Assembly: GCA_002348185.1 (NCBI GenBank) | Contig: DDYW01000160.1 | Span: 1 to 26,805 of the forward strand | Length of the DNA: 26,805 nt | Direction of reading: 5' to 3' | Source of the DNA: Candidatus Hydrogenedentes bacterium UBA2224 | Lineage (GTDB): Bacteria; Hydrogenedentota; Hydrogenedentia; Hydrogenedentales; SLHB01 | Shown: piece by piece, positions 1-7,696 of the stretch | Layout: every line of letters starts with the position of its first letter | Numbering within the stretch: position 1 is the stretch's first letter | Made by a program: the position numbers and the translations under genes | The notes under the pieces: model-generated | Told to the model about the DNA's origin: nothing | Databases searched by the model: none | What the model saw: the letters and a program-made list of their open reading frames with translations, nothing else

Positions 1-88
1 TTGGAACATGTCCCCGTTCTCCGTCTTCTCCTCCAGAATTTTCCGGTGCGGGACCGCCGCCTCCCGGCGGGCATTCTTGTCTTGTAGC

Positions 89-105
89 GCAGGCGTCTCG
101 CCTGC
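89..105. repeat. Short perfect palindrome, 7-bp stem, 3-nt loop
   Basis: GCAGGCG, loop TCT, CGCCTGC. The stem is perfect and GC-rich, with no T-run on either side, so it does not look like a Rho-independent terminator. It could be a REP-like dispersed palindrome; that needs other copies in the genome. Confidence 0.6.
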
Positions 106-199
106 ATACTTGCCTTCAGGTGATCGCAAAGGGCAGAACGTCTTGAACATCCCCCTCCAGAATCCATGGAATGGACAGGATGGACGCCACCGCCCTGAA

Positions 200-216
200 C
201 GACACCGCAGGTGTCG
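200..216. repeat. Short perfect palindrome downstream of GH50 gene
   Basis: CGACACC, loop GCA, GGTGTCG, located about 50 nt beyond the stop codon of the minus-strand GH50 gene. In the direction of that transcript there is no U-run after the stem, so a classical terminator is not supported. It may stabilise the 3' end of the transcript or belong to the same palindrome class as the one at 89-105. Confidence 0.5.
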
Positions 217-266
217 AATTTGTCTAGCCGAGGGTGAAACCTTGGATCGCGCGCGGCCGTGGAACG

Positions 267-2381
267 CTACTGCCCCTGTCTGTGCGCGTAGATGCCGGCA
301 TGGGTTTCCTTGATGTAGCTCAGGAACGGCTCGTGGGGCACGTCGACCACGCTCACGAGGCCGACGCTGTAGTTCTCGCCGTCCATGTGGCGTCCGGTCA
401 GGGGTTGATCGATGTACTGGAACCAATGGCACCCGACAAAATTCGGATGTTCGGCGACGCTTCTGAGGTATTTGGCGTAGAGTTCGCCGCATTCGTCCTG
501 ATTAGCCGCGGCGCAGAGACCGGTATGGAACATGCCTCGATCGAGCGCGCCGAAATGGAACTCGCCGATCACCACCGGTTTATCGATGTTGCTCAAGACC
601 GTGGGCGGCACCATCGGCAGGTAAAAATTGATGCTGACGACGTCCACCACGTCGGCACAGGCCTGCATTACCGGTTTGGGACAATAGGCTGGAGTAAACC
701 GGCAGCCCAGATACAGCTGATTCGGGGCGTGCTTGTCAATGGCCTCGGCAATGGTCTGGAAATAGTGGAGTCCGAAGGCGTACTCGAAAGCCTCGGCGTC
801 GGCCTTGCCGGCGTCCGTTTGCCCCTCGGGCAGGCGCAGGGCGTCCCACGATTCGGCCGCAGCGCCCCAGGCGGCATTGAGGGCCTCGAGCGTCCCGTAT
901 TTGGCTTTCAGGCGCTCGATGAACACCATGCGCGCGGGCTGGTCGGGCGGACAACTGAGGGTCGAGGACGCGATGGCCGCCCACGACATCTCATTGTCGA
1001 CAAAGTAACCCACGACGAGCGGGTTGGCGGCAAAAGGCGCGGCATCGCGCTGGATATTCGTATCCGCGCGCGCCGGGAATTCGGGATCATAGACGTCCAT
1101 CATCTTGCCCCAGTAACCGGAGCTTGCTTCGAGCATCCGGCCGCCGCGCGTGCCGGAGGTCACGGTAAACGGCATGGTGCTCTCTCCGAGGACCTCGCGC
1201 AGGGACCAGTTCGCGACGGTATTGAAGCCCCAGGCCCGGAGCCGTTGGAGGGCCAGTGCGCGGAACTCCGGTTGCCAGGCATCGCCGAATTTGCGTTTCT
1301 GGTTCATGGGGTAGAACGCCAGGGTCTGACCTTTTCCGCCAATGGGTTCGGCCAGGATCATGGCGCCCTGGCTGCTGCCCAGGAATTCGCCGAACGGGCC
1401 GTCCTTCTCCGGGAGCCACTCGAACCAGGTCTCCCGGCCCGTTACAAACGTTGTGTCGCCCGGGGAGATGCAGTTCACGCCCCACGACATGAACAGATGC
1501 CCTTCGGGCGTAACCAGCCACCACTTGCCGTCGCGTTTCTCGGTGCGGAACCAGCCGGTGGCTTCGAGTTGCGGCCCGTCGGCCCAGCCGCCCAGCGCGT
1601 CCTGGACGGGCAGCGCCGGCGCCGCGTCCAGCGCGGCGCGTTCGCGGGCGAGCTGCGCCTGCAACTCCGCCTCGGAGTGGATCTTCCCGGGCCACTCGGC
1701 ATGGATGTACTGCCCGAACGAATCCACGAACGGCATGGGCACGACCAGCGCGACGGGGCTGGTCTCCTGGAAGGTGAGCAGATCATCCAGAAGCAGCCGC
1801 CCCGCCGTTCCGGGCTCCCGCACGACCACGGTGATGCTGGACGCGGTGGTGAGCCGGGCCCCGCTCGTGGCGCCGGGCATGGTGCGCGAGACCGGGCCGA
1901 TCACCGGGATGCCGTGCATGCCCCAGTAGGGGCCGCGGCCATTGTTGCTGAAGTAGACGCGGAGCCAGTCGGTCTGGCCCGCCCCAATGACCGCTTTTCC
2001 GTCCATGGTGCGCGATTTGCCGTCAGCGGTCGCGCCGAACGCCGTGATCTCCAGCGTAAGCGCCGAATCCCCCGGGTTTGTGACCCGGATCGCGAGACCC
2101 GCCGCGGACGCCCAGTCCCAGCTCGCCTCCGGACCGCGCAACGCGATGCCTGGACGCGCCGCCGGTTCAAAGGTCAGCTCGAGCGCGGCGCCCGCGTCAT
2201 CGGAGCTGGGAAGAAGGCGGCAGGCCGCGTCTTTGGGCTTGATCCTGGCGAGCGCGGCTCCGCTGTCAAACGCCTCGACAAGGGCCGTGCCCTCGGGCAG
2301 CGCCGCGGCCGCAGCCGTATACAGGGGAAACACAACGAGGAGTGCCGCCAGAATGCATGGCGCCATTTTCGTGATGTGCAT
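267..2381 (-). CDS. Secreted GH50-type beta-agarase-like glycoside hydrolase
   Basis: 704-residue exported enzyme, probably an endo- or exo-hydrolase of a galactan such as agar. Residues 1-27 form a signal peptide (hydrophobic ILAALLVVF core, Ala-rich end). Residues about 30-205 look like a beta-sandwich carbohydrate-binding region. The catalytic TIM barrel starts near residue 275 (GWFRTEKRDGKWWLVTPEGH) and carries the two expected glutamates: probable acid/base E464 in VDNEMSW and nucleophile E607 in GEFHFGALDRGMFHTGL. The HWFQYIDQPLTGR segment near 652-664 is also typical of GH50. Start chosen at the ATG preceded by GGAGGCGAGT, a strong ribosome site; the same frame stays open far upstream only because of high GC. 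It is divergent from the glpQ/ABC operon. Family placement is confident; substrate is inferred, and a related galactan or another sulfated glycan is possible. Confidence 0.85.
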   Translation of the reverse strand: MHITKMAPCILAALLVVFPLYTAAAAALPEGTALVEAFDSGAALARIKPKDAACRLLPSSDDAGAALELTFEPAARPGIALRGPEASWDWASAAGLAIRVTNPGDSALTLEITAFGATADGKSRTMDGKAVIGAGQTDWLRVYFSNNGRGPYWGMHGIPVIGPVSRTMPGATSGARLTTASSITVVVREPGTAGRLLLDDLLTFQETSPVALVVPMPFVDSFGQYIHAEWPGKIHSEAELQAQLARERAALDAAPALPVQDALGGWADGPQLEATGWFRTEKRDGKWWLVTPEGHLFMSWGVNCISPGDTTFVTGRETWFEWLPEKDGPFGEFLGSSQGAMILAEPIGGKGQTLAFYPMNQKRKFGDAWQPEFRALALQRLRAWGFNTVANWSLREVLGESTMPFTVTSGTRGGRMLEASSGYWGKMMDVYDPEFPARADTNIQRDAAPFAANPLVVGYFVDNEMSWAAIASSTLSCPPDQPARMVFIERLKAKYGTLEALNAAWGAAAESWDALRLPEGQTDAGKADAEAFEYAFGLHYFQTIAEAIDKHAPNQLYLGCRFTPAYCPKPVMQACADVVDVVSINFYLPMVPPTVLSNIDKPVVIGEFHFGALDRGMFHTGLCAAANQDECGELYAKYLRSVAEHPNFVGCHWFQYIDQPLTGRHMDGENYSVGLVSVVDVPHEPFLSYIKETHAGIYAHRQGQ

Positions 2382-2492
2382 ACTCGCCTCCATGGGGATA
2401 GGTACAGCGTGCCCCGCGGGGATTGCCCGGACGACCTCATAAACCGTAGTATTGTCAACACACAAGTGTAATTCAACAACAAGGGGGGCATA
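2382..2492. promoter_or_regulatory. Divergent promoter region between GH50 gene and glpQ
   Basis: 111 bp between two divergent starts. Minus strand: TTGAAT (2471-2476), 17-bp spacer, AATACT (2448-2453). Plus strand: TTGCCC (2423-2428), 18-bp spacer, TAGTAT (2447-2452). The two -10 candidates overlap, so the genes could be controlled together. An imperfect inverted repeat spans about 2452-2480 (TTGT...ACA..TGT...ACAA) and could bind a regulator. The glpQ start at 2493 has AAGGGGGG 4-5 nt upstream. The boxes are weak matches and are given as candidates only. Confidence 0.3.
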
Positions 2493-3515
2493 ATGACTGC
2501 ACGAGGAACCGGGAAACGGATTCTGACGATTGTGGTGATCCTGGCAGGCCTCTGCGCGCTGGCCATGGGCGCGGAGACGCCTCAACCCTCCGCGGAGACG
2601 GATGCGCTGCCTCATCCGAACGCCGGCCCATCGCAGCCGGGGAAGATCGTGATCGCCCATCGCGGCGCCAGCGGCTACCTGCCCGAACACACCCTCGCCG
2701 CCTACGCCATGGCCTATGCGCTGGGAGCGGACTACATCGAGCAGGATCTCGTGCTCACGAAAGACCGCCACTTCATCTGCCTGCACGATATCGAGCTTGA
2801 GGACACCACCAACGTGGAGGAGCTGTTTCCGGACCGAAAACGGGACAACGGGAAGTACTATGCCGCGGATTTCACCCTGGCGGAGATCCGTCAGTTGCGC
2901 GCCGAGTCCCGAACGCCCCGCCGGTTCGAGCCGCGTCTGGACGGGTTTCGCGTGGCGACGTTCGTTGAGGCCATGGAACTGATCCAAGCCCTGAACGCAT
3001 CCACCGGACGCAATGTGGGCATCTACCCCGAGCTGAAGCAACCGGCCTGGCACCGGGAACAGGGGCTGCCCATGGAGGCGCCGTTCCTGGAACTGGTGAT
3101 GCGCTACGGGTACGACCGTCCGGACGCGCGCATCTATGTGCAGTGTTTCGAAGCGGCGTCGCTGCAACTCCTGCGCACCGAACTTGGCTCGCAGCTCCCG
3201 CAGATACTGCTCATCGGGGGAAAAGACCCTGCGCAGGCTCTGTTGCAGGCGGAAGGACTGACGCAGGTCGCCGCCTACGCTCAGGGCATCGGGCCCGCGC
3301 GGGGCCTGCTCGAGCAGCGCCCCGAGATCGTCGCGCTCGCCCATGCCGCGGGGTTGCAGGTCCACCCCTACACGTTCGCCAGAGAATCCGTCGCTTCACG
3401 CTACCCGTCATTTAATGCCGAGTTGCGGCACTTCTTCTTCGAGTATGATATTGACGGCATGTTCACTGATTTCCCGGACGCGGCGTACGAGGCGCTCCAC
3501 GCCGAGACACCCTGA
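2493..3515 (+). CDS. glpQ: Exported glycerophosphodiester phosphodiesterase (GlpQ/UgpQ type)
   Basis: 340-residue GDPD-family enzyme that hydrolyses glycerophosphodiesters to glycerol 3-phosphate and an alcohol. An N-terminal hydrophobic segment (residues 9-26, ILTIVVILAGLCALAMGA) acts as a signal peptide, so the enzyme acts in the periplasm or outside. The catalytic barrel begins at residue 51 with IAHRGASG (H56, R57), then the metal ligands E83 and D85 in YIEQDLVL and H98 in CLHD; NVGIYPELK carries a later conserved Glu. Length matches periplasmic GlpQ. The AAGGGGGG ribosome site lies just upstream. It is followed after 24 nt by a binding-protein gene and two permease genes, an arrangement resembling ugp operons, where the diesterase feeds the glycerol-3-phosphate importer. 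The family call is firm; the link to the transporter is inference from gene order. Confidence 0.9.
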   Translation: MTARGTGKRILTIVVILAGLCALAMGAETPQPSAETDALPHPNAGPSQPGKIVIAHRGASGYLPEHTLAAYAMAYALGADYIEQDLVLTKDRHFICLHDIELEDTTNVEELFPDRKRDNGKYYAADFTLAEIRQLRAESRTPRRFEPRLDGFRVATFVEAMELIQALNASTGRNVGIYPELKQPAWHREQGLPMEAPFLELVMRYGYDRPDARIYVQCFEAASLQLLRTELGSQLPQILLIGGKDPAQALLQAEGLTQVAAYAQGIGPARGLLEQRPEIVALAHAAGLQVHPYTFARESVASRYPSFNAELRHFFFEYDIDGMFTDFPDAAYEALHAETP

Positions 3516-3539
3516 TTTCAAGGGACGCATCACGCAATC

Positions 3540-4898
3540 ATGGCCGGACACATGAGAGCACACGAACTTCCTGCCCCGCGGGCACGCGGAATTAAGTATT
3601 GTGTCCCCGAAATGCTGCTTCTCGTGCCGCTTGTGCTGGCGGGCTGTCTTCAGGCGCCGCCCCCGCCGACGCCGGCCGGACAGCGCGTAATCGTAGAGGT
3701 CTGGAGCTGGAACATCGCGGCGGGCAGCCTGATGGCCCTCGTGCCTGAATTCGAGCAGCAACACCCCGGCATCGAGATTCGCATCGACATGACCGGCGCC
3801 CAGATGCAGTCCCGCTTTCTGTTGTCGTTGATCGCGGGGGTAGGTGCGCCGGACATTTCGCAGTTGCAGCTGGTCGACGCGCCCAAATTCGCCCCGAGCG
3901 GCGCGCTCATGGATCTGACCGACAGGGCGGCCCCCTATGCCGATAAGTTCTCCCCCTCCTTCTGGGAGAACTGCCTGCATGAAGGCCGCGTCTATGCCAT
4001 CCCATGGGACATGGGACCCTGCGCGGTGTTTTACAAACGCGATCTGTTTGCGCGGCACGGCATCGAGCCGGAATCCATCGAGACCTGGGCCGATTACATC
4101 GCCGCCGGCAAGCGCATGGTCGAAGCCTCGGGCGGACAGACCCGCATGCTGGCGCTTTCGGTGTCGGGACTCTTCCAGTTCTTCGAAATGCTGATGCAGC
4201 AGACGAACGGCGGCATCTTCGACCGGGAAGGCCGGATCATCATCCGTTCGGCGGAGAACGTGGCCGCGCTGGAGGTCCTTCGAGCGATCCTCGAAGCGGA
4301 TATCGCGGTACCGATCAACACGGCCGGTCCGGAATACTACGCCTCATTTCAGAATGACACGATCGCCACCTATCCCCTGGCGGTCTGGCTGGGCGGTTCG
4401 ATTAAGGATTACGCCGCTCCGACCGCGGGAAACTGGGGCGTATTCCGGCTGCCGGCCGTGGCGCCCGGCGGCCTGCGCACCAGCAACCTCGGCGGGTCCG
4501 TACTGGTGATCCCCGACCAGTGCCAGAACAAGGAAGCAGCCTGGAAGTACGTGGAACATGTCCTCTGCACAAAGGAGGCCCAGATCGCACAGTACCGCAA
4601 TTTCGACCTGTTCCCGTGCCTGATGACCGCGTTCGACGATCCCTTGTTTGATGAGCCCGACCCGTTCTACGGCGGCCAGAAGGTGCGGCGCCTGTTCGCT
4701 GAAGACATCGAGCGGATCCCGACGCTCACCCGAACAAAGGACTGGAACGAGGCCATGCGATACATCACACAAGCATTAAGCGCGTGGGAGACGAAAAAAC
4801 TGGACCACGAGGTCTTTCTGTCGCAGATGGCCGTAAAACTCGAACGCCAGCTCGGCCGCGAGATCGCCCCGGGCCACGAACCCGTGGAGGGCGGGTGA
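3540..4898 (+). CDS. ABC transporter extracellular solute-binding lipoprotein (CUT1/UgpB-like)
   Basis: 452-residue family 1 extracellular binding protein of a carbohydrate or glycerol-3-phosphate importer. The hydrophobic stretch MLLLVPLVLAGC ends in a lipobox (LAGC, lipidated Cys36), so the mature protein is membrane-anchored. Family-typical segments include VWSWNIAAGSL, PEFEQQHPGIEIRIDM, the YAIPWDMGPCAVFYKRDLF motif and GGSVLVIPDQCQNKEAAWKYVEHV. The start is not certain: ATG 3540 gives a basic n-region, while ATG 3552 is an alternative; AGGGA at 3521-3525 is rather far from 3540. The gene follows glpQ by 24 nt and precedes two permease genes without a gap. Sequence alone cannot tell sugar from glycerol-3-phosphate as ligand; the glpQ neighbour favours glycerophosphate, the GH50 neighbour favours an oligosaccharide. 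Confidence 0.88.
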   Translation: MAGHMRAHELPAPRARGIKYCVPEMLLLVPLVLAGCLQAPPPPTPAGQRVIVEVWSWNIAAGSLMALVPEFEQQHPGIEIRIDMTGAQMQSRFLLSLIAGVGAPDISQLQLVDAPKFAPSGALMDLTDRAAPYADKFSPSFWENCLHEGRVYAIPWDMGPCAVFYKRDLFARHGIEPESIETWADYIAAGKRMVEASGGQTRMLALSVSGLFQFFEMLMQQTNGGIFDREGRIIIRSAENVAALEVLRAILEADIAVPINTAGPEYYASFQNDTIATYPLAVWLGGSIKDYAAPTAGNWGVFRLPAVAPGGLRTSNLGGSVLVIPDQCQNKEAAWKYVEHVLCTKEAQIAQYRNFDLFPCLMTAFDDPLFDEPDPFYGGQKVRRLFAEDIERIPTLTRTKDWNEAMRYITQALSAWETKKLDHEVFLSQMAVKLERQLGREIAPGHEPVEGG

Positions 4899-4899
4899 T

Positions 4900-5823
4900 A
4901 TGGCAGGCGCGGCACAACACCGGGGCGCGTTCTGGAGCGAGGTCTGGCGCTACCGGCATTTCTATCTCTTCATCTCGCCGTTTTTCCTGCTGTTTGCCGT
5001 GTTCGGCCTCTATCCCCTCGGTTTTTCGCTGTATTTGAGTTTCATGAAATGGGACGGTCTCACAGCGCCGGTCTCCGTCGGGCTCGAGAATTTCGTCATG
5101 CTGTTTTCCGACGAGATGTTCTACACGGCCTTGTGGAACACGCTGGTCATCGGGTTGATGTACGTGCCGCCCATGTTCCTGCTGGCGTTTATCTTTGCAG
5201 GCATCCTCAATTCGAAACGGCTTCATTTGCGGGGGCTGTTCCGTGTCGGGGTGTTCATGCCGTGCATTACGCCGATGGTGGTGGTCGCGATTGTGTTCAC
5301 CCTGCTCTACAGCGCCGAATCCGGCTTGTTCAACTATGTGCTTCGCGCGGTAACCCGCCTCTTCCCCGGCGGTCCCATGGCCCCGATCCCCTGGCTCGAG
5401 AGCGAAGCCTGGTCGAAGGTCTCGGTCGCGCTCCTCCTCGTATGGCGGTGGACGGGCTACAACATGGTCCTGATGCTTGCGGGACTGCAAGGCATTTCGG
5501 ACGACTACTACGAGGCGGCGATCATCGACGGGGCGACCCGCTGGCAGCGCATGCGCCACATTACCTTGCCGCTGATGCGGCCCACGCTCGTCTTCTGCGG
5601 GCTCATGTCGCTCATTGGCACGGTCTACATGTTCGACGAGGTGTTTGTCATGACGCAGGGCGGCCCGGGGACCTCGTCGACCAATTTCGGCCTGTACCTC
5701 TTCAATCTGGCGTTCATGGACTTCCGTTTCGGGCTCGCGTCCAGCGCGGCCTACACGGTGTCGATTGCGGTTTTTGTGGTGTCCCTGGTGATTCTGAAAT
5801 GGCGCAGGCCGGCGACGGATTGA
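4900..5823 (+). CDS. ABC transporter permease, CUT1 family (UgpA/MalF-like)
   Basis: 307-residue inner-membrane permease with about six hydrophobic segments, the first at residues 23-45 (FYLFISPFFLLFAVFGLYPLGF). The cytoplasmic EAA loop that docks the ATPase is at about residues 205-228: EAAIIDGATRWQRMRHITLP. The start ATG is preceded by GGAGGGCGGG and lies 1 nt beyond the stop of the binding-protein gene, so translation is likely coupled. It forms a heterodimer with the next permease. This is the UgpA/MalF/LacF-type partner by order and N-terminal form. Confidence 0.92.
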   Translation: MAGAAQHRGAFWSEVWRYRHFYLFISPFFLLFAVFGLYPLGFSLYLSFMKWDGLTAPVSVGLENFVMLFSDEMFYTALWNTLVIGLMYVPPMFLLAFIFAGILNSKRLHLRGLFRVGVFMPCITPMVVVAIVFTLLYSAESGLFNYVLRAVTRLFPGGPMAPIPWLESEAWSKVSVALLLVWRWTGYNMVLMLAGLQGISDDYYEAAIIDGATRWQRMRHITLPLMRPTLVFCGLMSLIGTVYMFDEVFVMTQGGPGTSSTNFGLYLFNLAFMDFRFGLASSAAYTVSIAVFVVSLVILKWRRPATD

Positions 5824-5827
5824 CGCG

Positions 5828-6658
5828 ATGTGCGGTAAAGTGCTGAAACAAGGGCTCATGTACGCGGTGATGCTGGCGGTGGCGGCGCTCTTTGTGTTCC
5901 CCTTTTACTGGCTCCTCATCTCAGCATTCAAGACCAAAGCGCAGATCTTCGTGCTGCCCCCGCAGTTTTTTCCGGACCCGGTGGTCGTGCAGAATTTCGC
6001 GGACGTCTTTCGGGCCACGCCCATCGCGCGGGCCTTCGTGAACTCGTGCGTCATCGCGGGCGGGCACACGCTTCTGGCGCTGTTTCTGTGTTCGATGGGC
6101 GGGTATGCGTTCGCGAAATTCCCCGGCGCACCCGGACGGGACAAGCTGTTTGCGTTCGTGCTGGGCACCATGATGATCCCGGCGGCGGTGACCCTGATCC
6201 CGGTGTTCATCGTGTTGACGCGGCTGCATCTCGTCAACACGTACTGGGCAATGATCCTGCCTGGGGCGGCCAACGCCTTCGGCATTTTCTGGATGCGGCA
6301 GTACATCGCCGCGAACGTCCATGACGACCTGCTTGCCGCGGCGCGCATTGACGGATGCAGCGAGTTCGGCATCTACTGGCGGGTGGCCCTGCCCATTGCC
6401 CGGCCCGCGCTGGCCGCGCTGGGCATCCTGGTGCTGATCAGTTCGTGGAACAACCTGATGTGGGCGTTCATCGTGTTGCGGGAAAAGAGCATGTACACCA
6501 TGCCGCTGCTCATCTACCTGCTGCATGGCGAGCTCCGCACCCCGTACGGCATGGTCATGGCGGGCGGCCTGCTCGTGACTCTGCCGCTGATCGCCGCGTT
6601 TCTCGTGTTTCAGCGGTCGTTCATCCAAGGCATCACCGTGGGGGCCCTCAAGGCCTGA
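5828..6658 (+). CDS. ABC transporter permease, CUT1 family (UgpE/MalG-like)
   Basis: 276-residue inner-membrane permease, the MalG/UgpE-type half of the importer. Residues 10-33 form the first membrane segment, followed by the family-typical WLLISAFKTKAQIF. The EAA loop is at about 167-193 (LAAARIDGCSEFGIYWRVALP). The C-terminus FQRSFIQGITVGALKA is a hallmark of this family. It begins 4 nt after the previous gene and ends the operon. No ABC ATPase gene (MalK/UgpC/MsmK type) follows; the next gene is on the opposite strand, 9 nt away. The importer therefore probably shares an ATPase encoded elsewhere, as is known for several CUT1 systems. Confidence 0.93.
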   Translation: MCGKVLKQGLMYAVMLAVAALFVFPFYWLLISAFKTKAQIFVLPPQFFPDPVVVQNFADVFRATPIARAFVNSCVIAGGHTLLALFLCSMGGYAFAKFPGAPGRDKLFAFVLGTMMIPAAVTLIPVFIVLTRLHLVNTYWAMILPGAANAFGIFWMRQYIAANVHDDLLAAARIDGCSEFGIYWRVALPIARPALAALGILVLISSWNNLMWAFIVLREKSMYTMPLLIYLLHGELRTPYGMVMAGGLLVTLPLIAAFLVFQRSFIQGITVGALKA

Positions 6659-6667
6659 CGCGCCGGT

Positions 6668-7615
6668 TCACGCGCCCAGGCGGTAGTATTTCGCCGCGGC
6701 GCCGTGGAACAGCAGCCGCTGCTCGGCGCCGGAACAGCCCCGGATGGTCCACAGGACGGTCTCGACCCAGCGTGGATAGGTCGTGGCGCTCAACATCACC
6801 GGCCAGTCACTCGCAAACAGGGTGCGCTCGAAACCGAAGCACTCAAACACGTGGGCGAAGAACGGTTCGAGATCGTCCCGGGTCCAGCGTTCCGGATCGG
6901 CCACTGTGGCCATGCCGGAGAGTTTGCAGACCACGTTCGGGAGCGCCGCCAGCGCGCGCAATTCCTCGCGCCAGGGGTCCAGTTGCCGGTTCCTGATGTC
7001 CGGCACGCCGATGTGGCACAGCATGAACTGCACGTCCGGGAACCGCTTCGCAAGACCGGTCGCGAGGGGAATTTCCCCACGCCCGACGCCCAGGTCACAG
7101 GACAAGCCGTTGCGCCCCAGCAACTCGACCCCCCGCACGTAACCGGGCGTGAGCGCGCCGTCGGCGATGCCCTCGCGCAGAAACCGCCGCACGCCTTTCA
7201 CGAGGGGATTCCGCGCATAGGATTCAAGCAGAGGCGCCGCCGTGTCGCCCTCTTCCAGCGGCGCGTCGGCGACGATGCCCCGGATGCGCGCGTCCTGTTG
7301 CGCCAGCCCGGTTACCCACGCGACCTCGGCGGCGGCCTGCTCCGTGCGGCAGGCCGCCTGAACGAAGACGATCCGATCAACCGTTACGGGACGAGTCGCC
7401 TCGGTGTAGTGTTCGGGCAGATACGGCCGGTTCAGCAGTGCTGAGCCATCGAGCCAGGGGTAGCGCAGATGGGCGGGATCCCAGAAGTGCACGTGGGTGT
7501 CAGTGATGGCAAAATCGGGCCAGGTGCGCTCCTCGAAAGCCACGGGCTGTCCCCCGGCCTGCGAGGCGCCCAGCACGCCCAGGCCCGCGACGGCAAGAAA
7601 CGTGCGACGACGCAT
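6668..7615 (-). CDS. Exported amidohydrolase, L-fuconolactonase-type (COG3618-like)
   Basis: 315-residue TIM-barrel metal-dependent hydrolase of the amidohydrolase-2 superfamily, whose sugar-lactonase members open L-fucono- or L-rhamnono-lactones. The N-terminus MRRRTFLAVAGLGVLGASQA has a twin-arginine type signal. The metal motif HxH is H41/H43 in DTHVHFWD, later ligands are H201 in LCHIGVPD and D270 in FASDWPV. The sequence DTHVHFWDPAHLRYPWL is characteristic of the fuconolactonase-like group. Ribosome site CAGGAG lies 8 nt before the ATG. A possible -10 (TATACT, minus strand, 7651-7656) sits 36 nt upstream. The gene ends 9 nt from the convergent permease gene. The precise substrate is unknown; a periplasmic lactonase or other hydrolase of sugar acids would fit the catabolic setting. 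Confidence 0.85.
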   Translation of the reverse strand: MRRRTFLAVAGLGVLGASQAGGQPVAFEERTWPDFAITDTHVHFWDPAHLRYPWLDGSALLNRPYLPEHYTEATRPVTVDRIVFVQAACRTEQAAAEVAWVTGLAQQDARIRGIVADAPLEEGDTAAPLLESYARNPLVKGVRRFLREGIADGALTPGYVRGVELLGRNGLSCDLGVGRGEIPLATGLAKRFPDVQFMLCHIGVPDIRNRQLDPWREELRALAALPNVVCKLSGMATVADPERWTRDDLEPFFAHVFECFGFERTLFASDWPVMLSATTYPRWVETVLWTIRGCSGAEQRLLFHGAAAKYYRLGA

Positions 7616-7696
7616 CGGTGGTGCTCCTGTTGGCTGTTCCAGTCAACGAGAGTATAGCAGGCCCGAGCCGGATACACATGACCCGCCGCGGCTTCG

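Larger units (their letters stand above)
1..266. other. Non-coding stretch at left edge with short palindromes
   Basis: I see no credible gene in these 266 bases, which lie downstream of the GH50 gene (that gene ends at 267 on the minus strand). Two perfect 7-bp inverted repeats with 3-nt loops lie at 89-105 and 200-216 and are listed separately. Around 168-185 there is a short near-tandem sequence (ATGGACAGGATGGAC). A GC-rich inverted repeat (CCGCCG/CGGCGG) also sits near 52-68. The pattern looks like dispersed intergenic repeat material rather than decayed coding sequence, but no second copy is in the window, so this is inference. Confidence 0.5.

Noticed and set aside
234..2471. Long plus-strand open frame of 745 codons antisense to the GH50 gene
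   Set aside because: Its translation is low-complexity, Arg/Gly/Ala-rich, with no family motif; the minus strand encodes a clear GH50 enzyme. It is a high-GC frame shadow.
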